Source: Ricordea florida (Eukaryota; Cnidaria; Anthozoa; Corallimorpharia; Ricordeidae). From it: 64,000 bases of DNA. The stretch is taken from NCBI GenBank assembly GCA_949710005.1, contig OX453272.1:39676373-39740372 (forward strand), read 5' to 3'. The notes below the pieces were generated by a model that was not told the DNA's origin, did no database searches, and saw only the letters and a list, made by a program, of their open reading frames with translations. Shown here piece after piece: positions 59,100-64,000 of the stretch (positions are counted from its first letter, which is position 1; each line of letters opens with the position of its first letter). The translations under genes and the position numbers were made by a program.

Positions 59100-60312
59100 C
59101 TAATACATAATCGATCTTAAGTTTGAATTCATTATCTCCATTAACGCATCGGCTACTACAAACATGTGACAGGTCATACTACCAGATCCACTAAGATTTC
59201 TTTTAATTTCTATTTTTATACCATCTCAGACCCCCTCCATGAATACCATTATCAGGGTGAGTTCTCAAATCGATCCACAGAGCAAACTTATTAGCATAAA
59301 AATCCTTTTCCTTCACACCATCTCTTCCGAAACGTTTCTTTACCGACTCCCAGAGGTCTGACGGCACCATTCCCTTAGAGTAGATACGGTTTGGTATACC
59401 ATCAACATCTATATTGATTGAGGTGATACCCGGATTGAAAAAATTCTCAGAGTCTCGTGCTCCTGGGGTGTTTGGTAATATAAACAAACATAATATCCCT
59501 GTCATTGACCTTCTAGGTAGATTAATATGCTGGTTTATAACACTGTCAGAAGTTCTGGATATGATGAAAGTTTTGTGTAGAGTTACATTCTCGTAAAAGA
59601 ATCCTTTACCAACCTGATAAGCTGACTGTGCCTCACGAGCTAAGTATTCGCTTGATATGGAAGAATATTCCAACTCAAGGTTTGTGATTTTATAAGTTGG
59701 AGGCTTGGTAGTGTCAGAATAAACAACAATATCATCAACTGAGGCTAGTGTAATCTCAAAGATTAGATGATGATCTAACGCCTTTGGATAGAAAGCCCCA
59801 TGATCGTTGAGAATAGGATGATTTAGTGGGATATGGTACTTGGTGTTGTGTACTACTGCAAGAGCTACTTCCTTAGCATCTGTGTCTACCTTATCACCTG
59901 CATTTGTCCTAAGCTTCCTCATGTTTTCAGAAGAAATACCTTGTTTTAATCTATCCTCACGATCTTCATCTGTTAAGAATAAGTCATGGTATGTTTGAAA
60001 TAGATCGTATCTTTGAGTATCCTGTAGTGTTTCACCACCAAAAAGAACCCTGAGTCTGGATACAAGGTTACTACCTACATTATTCACGAGGGTGTTATTA
60101 GCATGACCATCAACAGTCAAGTTAAATAGTAGAGATAAACTTCCAGGTACAAGAACTAAATTATCGGTAAGTCTTGGAATATTTATATATAGTGTTTCTC
60201 CAGGATTAGCTGATGATGGATTTAGTGTAATTCTATTCAATGTTGATTTCAAACCGAGTGGCTCTCTTGGAATCCTGTTTGGATTAATTTCTTCGGATAT
60301 AGCTTGTGACAT
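59100..60312 (-). CDS. MCP: Major capsid protein candidate, element 2 copy, frameshifted near the end
   Basis: The open frame covers 60312-59203 (369 residues) and matches the first 360 or so residues of the element 1 capsid candidate (NRITLNPSSANPGETLYINI, VLFGGE, FALWIDLRTHPDNGIH). The conserved C-terminal block, with TCHMFVVADA, is present in another frame from about 59216 down to a stop at 59100-59102. A single small indel near 59215-59220 therefore separates the last roughly 36 codons. The protein as encoded would lack its C-terminal strand region. Confidence 0.78.
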
Positions 60313-60341
60313 ATTTTATTTTAAGGATGGGTGAAGTATTC

Positions 60342-60347
60342 TTTAAA
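60342..60347. promoter_or_regulatory. TTTAAA motif between divergent capsid and integrase genes
   Basis: The palindromic TTTAAA is 35 nt before the capsid ATG (60312, minus) and abuts the integrase ATG (60347, plus), so it more plausibly serves the capsid gene. Confidence 0.5.
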
Positions 60348-61339
60348 TGAGTAACGAAAACATATTATCAAAAATATATTATTCCACTTATGGATATTGG
60401 AAAGGTTATTCTGCAATTCCTAAATTAGCTGAAAAAGCAAAAGTTAGTGAAGATGAGGCTAAAAGATGGCTTGTGAAACAGGCTATTTGGCAAATCTATC
60501 TACCAGCTCCAAAATATATTCCTAGACCGCACTGGGCTGTTGATAAACCGAATCAGATTCATCAAGCAGATTTATTATTTTTACCACATGATAGAGTAGG
60601 AAGAAAGACATATCGATATGCTCTGGTTGTGATTGATATAGCCAGTCGATACAAAGATGCTGAACCATTAACATCAAAAGAAAGTCATGAGGTATCCAAA
60701 GCCTTCACTAATATTTACTCTAGAAAGTTAAAATATCCTAAAACATTAATTGTTGATAATGGAAGAGAATTTATGGGTGATGTGACAAAACTTATGAACA
60801 TACATAATGTAACCATACAACGATCTGAAGCTGGAAACCATAGAGCTCAAGCATTTGTTGAAAGAGCAAATAGAACATTAAGTGAACGATTATTTAGTCA
60901 TCAATATGCACAAGAAATGATTAGTGATGATAGGTCTAGAGTATGGGTGAAACGATTACCAGATATTTTGAAAACTTTGAATAGTATACCAACTATAATA
61001 ACTGGTAAAGAGCCTGATAAAGCTATAAGAATGAAAGAGGTTGATATTAATCCTCCAAATTATAAGCGAGTTGTTGGACATGATGAGGTTAGACTACCGC
61101 CTGGTGTTAAAGTTAGATACTTACTTGCTCCTGGAGAAAATGAAGGAGGTGGACGAAGTAGAGCTACGGATCCTATCTGGAGCATACAGGTTTACGATCT
61201 TTCTAGAAGTGTTGTTTCATATAATCAACCAGTTTTGTATTATTTACTAGATGGACCGAGACGTGGTTTTGTGAGGGAAGAGCTTCAGTTTGTATCAGAT
61301 GACACCGAACTACCACCTAATTTTGTGTTGCAACGATAA
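60347..61339 (+). CDS. INT: Polinton integrase, element 2 copy
   Basis: 330 residues, full length, with the triad in HQADLLFLP, LIVDNGREF and FVERANRTL and an SH3-like C-terminus ending in GFVREELQFV. It overlaps the polymerase gene tail to tail by 55 bp, as in element 1. Intact. Confidence 0.93.
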   Translation: MSNENILSKIYYSTYGYWKGYSAIPKLAEKAKVSEDEAKRWLVKQAIWQIYLPAPKYIPRPHWAVDKPNQIHQADLLFLPHDRVGRKTYRYALVVIDIASRYKDAEPLTSKESHEVSKAFTNIYSRKLKYPKTLIVDNGREFMGDVTKLMNIHNVTIQRSEAGNHRAQAFVERANRTLSERLFSHQYAQEMISDDRSRVWVKRLPDILKTLNSIPTIITGKEPDKAIRMKEVDINPPNYKRVVGHDEVRLPPGVKVRYLLAPGENEGGGRSRATDPIWSIQVYDLSRSVVSYNQPVLYYLLDGPRRGFVREELQFVSDDTELPPNFVLQR

Positions 61340-64000
61340 TGTCCGTAGGCAAAAGTATGTATTCCATCTTCACAAATAACTCTCTTATCATCATCAGCAG
61401 ATAGTGCAACTTTATTAACCGTTTCAGTATAAACATCATGCTTATGACTTCTTATTACATTCATCTTTCTCATCTGAGGTTTTTTATTGAATAAACAATC
61501 CCTGTAATCATAAAATGATATGCCATTTTTTACGACTGATGACTTAACCCCTTTATCCTTTTTTATCTCTTCACCTTCATCCATCCTTAAGGAGTATTGC
61601 TTGGGCCGTAGACCTACAAATTCAGCTATCTGTTTACCACCAGCTTCATCTTTAAACATACCGATTAATTTTTTGTTTACACCAGTCTCGATACCTGATG
61701 GGTGGTTTTTAGGATAATTACTAGTATCAAACATTTCTCTTACATCTGGACTTATATCCTTATAGAAATCTTCTGTTTCTATCTCATATACAAGACTATC
61801 TGTATCTGTGAACAACAATTTAGCCTTTTCACCATATTTAGGTTTTATATAATTATATTTAAAGTTATACATTATTGTTTTACTTAAATCTAGAATGCAC
61901 ATACCCAAGTAAACAGGTTTATCGAATACTATCTTTGTTTTCTTCATGTGAATGGCTGTTAGATTTTCACAAAATATAGTACGATGCTTATAGTTAGGTT
62001 TTGATATTAATTTTTTAGCATCTTTTTCATTAGTAATCAATCGTACATCCACCCTTTTTCTAATATTTTCCATGGTTTTACCAAAGACTGAGTTATTCAT
62101 CAACTTGAAGAAATCTTTTTCAAAATCGTTGGTTGCTTTAGCTCTTAGGTTTGTATTCAAATCAATGTATGGTTTTAACCAAGCTGACTCCTCAAATGTA
62201 ATACCCCTATGAATCTTTGTTACTTTTAATCCTAGACTTTCATAAACTTTTAGGGTTTTGTGATGAACTACATAATTTACCTTATCGTTGAGGTTTGGTA
62301 TTAATTTCTCAACCTTATTAACTACAAGTCTCTCTGGAGCTAGAGGATAATCATTATGCAAGTCGTGAAGATGATGAGGATATTCTAAATCAACCTCGAG
62401 TATGCATGGAATATTTTTCCAGTTTTTAATCTCTTGATCAGTCATCCATCTAAAACCATGAGTAGGTAGTGGTTTACTCATTCCCTCACCATATAAGTTA
62501 TTTCTATCAAGATATATAATATACTTTTTAGGTTGGTTTGGATCATATTCGTTCATGTATGGGTTGTTTGCTTTACCATATCTATTAGAGATCATAGCTA
62601 CACCTCCTCGAATTCCTTTCTCAACCATAAGTAGCATGTCGACATCAGTTAGCAACTCTAAATTCACTTTCGTTAACTTTAATAATGCATCATAAGATAG
62701 TCCTGGTGCTGTATAATACCAAGCAGGGTCAAGGTTATAATTCTTTTGACAAACATCTCTAAAGTTCTCTAATACATCCGCTAACAGGAGTACATCTGAC
62801 TCAAGATATAGGTCGTGATATTCCCTCATTGTTTTCATATTGAATGTTTCCCATACCTTTTTAGCATGTTGGTAGTTATCTTCTGTTATATCTTCATCGT
62901 TAAGTTTTGAATAGAATGCCTCCTTTGGTGGAAGTTGGGTTTCGTTTAGTTTATCAAATCCATCAAACCAATCATATGGAAATACACCCTTTCTCAACAT
63001 CATATTCGTCTTATCTTTATAATAATCTTTCGTTTCAGTTAGGTTCTTATCTGTTGGAGAAAGACACTTACTTCCAGATAACACACCTCTACAGACATCA
63101 CACTTTCCACATTTAGTAAGATTATCAACTAATTTATCGAGGCTTGTTGCCATAAATTTAAATGAATCTATGAATCTTATGTCTAGCTTAACTTCTTTAT
63201 TTTTAAAGGTATCAACTACAATCTGTTTTGTGAAAGAAATATATTTTTCCTCATTACTAGGTATGCAGTTTATTTTACCTTCTGATATACCAAGATTCTT
63301 TATAAAAAGATGAGAGTCATATCCAGATAGGTTGTGAAAGATAACTGGGAAGAAATTTGGAATCTTATAATTTAAGTTGCATTCATTATGAGCTGCTCCT
63401 CTATACTTTCCTGTAAGGTGGCAATGATCTAATACCTTATCTTTCCCCAATTCACACTCACATATATGACAGTGGGTAGCATTTTTATAGTCTTTTTTAT
63501 CCATTTCTGACATATCATTCACCTTCTCATGGAATTTTGACTTATTGGATTTTATATTATCATAAATTTCCCTAATATCTGACTCTAATTCATCTACAAA
63601 AATCTGTGGGACATCATCTTCTGGGGATTCGGCAGTGTATTGTACAAGCTCGGGTGGAAATATTTTATCATCAAAAGACTTTATTAGATAGCTAAATCCT
63701 GATGCTTTATGTTTCTGGTATTGTTTAGTAAAGCTTTTACTTTCATCTGGAGAGCATGTGTGTATTTTCTCTGGATAGCACTCAAAGTCTGCATATATAA
63801 CAAAGGGTACTCGCATTTTTCTGTTATAATTTTTAAAGTAAATATAATTAGGATTTCCATCTTTATCTTTAGGCATTTCAATCTTAACTGCTTCGTTTGA
63901 GTTACAGTATTCGATATGTTTTTCTAATGAGGTTCTGGAGTTGAATGAGTTTAGACATCCATAACAAAATTCGCGTGCATGTTGGTGATTATTTACTTGA
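61285..64000 (-). CDS. POLB: Family B DNA polymerase, element 2 copy, 5' end beyond window
   Basis: The frame is open from the stop at 61285 to the window edge, with no break in about 900 codons. Visible motifs, from the edge: a C2H2-like finger (FCYGCLNSF...HIEYC), Exo I YADFECY, the HNH/endonuclease VII-like module CHICECELG...DHCHLTGKYRG, Exo II HNLSGYDSH, a Cys cluster CGKCDVC not kept in element 1, motif A YLDRNNLYG, motif B KLMNNSVFGKT and motif C FTDTDSLVYE. The internal ATG at 63876 is not the true start, since homology continues upstream. SAP repeats are expected outside the window. Confidence 0.93.
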   Translation of the reverse strand, partial: QVNNHQHAREFCYGCLNSFNSRTSLEKHIEYCNSNEAVKIEMPKDKDGNPNYIYFKNYNRKMRVPFVIYADFECYPEKIHTCSPDESKSFTKQYQKHKASGFSYLIKSFDDKIFPPELVQYTAESPEDDVPQIFVDELESDIREIYDNIKSNKSKFHEKVNDMSEMDKKDYKNATHCHICECELGKDKVLDHCHLTGKYRGAAHNECNLNYKIPNFFPVIFHNLSGYDSHLFIKNLGISEGKINCIPSNEEKYISFTKQIVVDTFKNKEVKLDIRFIDSFKFMATSLDKLVDNLTKCGKCDVCRGVLSGSKCLSPTDKNLTETKDYYKDKTNMMLRKGVFPYDWFDGFDKLNETQLPPKEAFYSKLNDEDITEDNYQHAKKVWETFNMKTMREYHDLYLESDVLLLADVLENFRDVCQKNYNLDPAWYYTAPGLSYDALLKLTKVNLELLTDVDMLLMVEKGIRGGVAMISNRYGKANNPYMNEYDPNQPKKYIIYLDRNNLYGEGMSKPLPTHGFRWMTDQEIKNWKNIPCILEVDLEYPHHLHDLHNDYPLAPERLVVNKVEKLIPNLNDKVNYVVHHKTLKVYESLGLKVTKIHRGITFEESAWLKPYIDLNTNLRAKATNDFEKDFFKLMNNSVFGKTMENIRKRVDVRLITNEKDAKKLISKPNYKHRTIFCENLTAIHMKKTKIVFDKPVYLGMCILDLSKTIMYNFKYNYIKPKYGEKAKLLFTDTDSLVYEIETEDFYKDISPDVREMFDTSNYPKNHPSGIETGVNKKLIGMFKDEAGGKQIAEFVGLRPKQYSLRMDEGEEIKKDKGVKSSVVKNGISFYDYRDCLFNKKPQMRKMNVIRSHKHDVYTETVNKVALSADDDKRVICEDGIHTFAYGHYRCNTKLGGSSVSSDTN

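Larger units (their letters stand above)
50100..64000 (-). mobile_element. Polinton/Maverick element 2, inverted, truncated by window edge
   Basis: From right to left it carries polymerase, integrase, capsid candidate, ATPase and the same series of conserved unknown genes as element 1, in the same relative order and orientation. The left boundary is uncertain. The Cys-rich repeat gene at 52484 is certainly inside. I place the end near 50.1 kb because a SAP ORF with its own promoter-like sequence reads inward from there. It lacks counterparts of the genes at 27971, 28984, 29892, 30932, 32191, 33726, 33952 and 35842, and no dUTPase is visible. Confidence 0.85.

Overview
The window is animal nuclear DNA: one intron-bearing gene, long non-coding stretches, tRNA-derived SINEs, palindromic MITEs and several nested transposons. 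The repeat mix (Polintons, a THAP/YqaJ transposon, a Crypton-type recombinase, abundant short inverted-repeat elements) fits an aquatic invertebrate, and my best guess is an anthozoan cnidarian. No diagnostic species marker is visible, so this is inference.

Region 1 (1-12,772, + strand): the 3' part of DNA polymerase theta (POLQ). Eight exons can be joined in frame with GT/AG borders: end of the superfamily 2 helicase, helical region, a long disordered middle, the exonuclease-like domain and a complete family A polymerase domain ending at 12,772. Introns hold SINEs and MITEs. Region 2 (12,773-18,844) is non-coding, with a tRNA-like SINE, two TIR elements, a second SINE and one credible minus-strand exon for a signal peptide.

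Region 3 (18,845-38,861): a complete Polinton/Maverick (adintovirus-like) element of about 20 kb with roughly 1.07-kb terminal inverted repeats (TIRs). It encodes a family B DNA polymerase (one internal TAG), a retroviral-type integrase, a double-jelly-roll-type capsid candidate, a packaging ATPase, a penton-like candidate, membrane and coiled-coil proteins, a SLOG protein, a Cys-rich repeat protein, a dUTPase and a small protein resembling RNA polymerase subunit RPB6. The right TIR is split by a 693-bp insertion.

Region 4 (38,862-50,100) is repeat-rich. It contains an inverted pair of GCGTTTTGGGCATCCCC-motif arrays surrounding an integrase-zinc-finger fragment and an intact 4.5-kb THAP-transposase plus SWIM/YqaJ transposon, then MITEs, a CACT microsatellite and a Helitron-like remnant.

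Region 5 (about 50,100-64,000, running off the right edge): a second, related Polinton in the opposite orientation. Its backbone order matches the first element, but several accessory genes are missing, the capsid gene is frameshifted and the penton-like gene is a deleted relic. Its left end carries a SAP-domain ORF, 25-bp tandem repeats and a Crypton-like tyrosine recombinase broken by an exact 85-bp duplication.

The two elements share features that ordinary annotation would miss. A YTTAAA-type motif sits about 28-41 nt before most start codons. Stem-loops, mostly with 7-nt loops, follow stop codons in element 1. The polymerase and integrase genes overlap tail to tail by about 50 bp. In element 1 the TIRs appear to supply promoters to inward-facing end genes.
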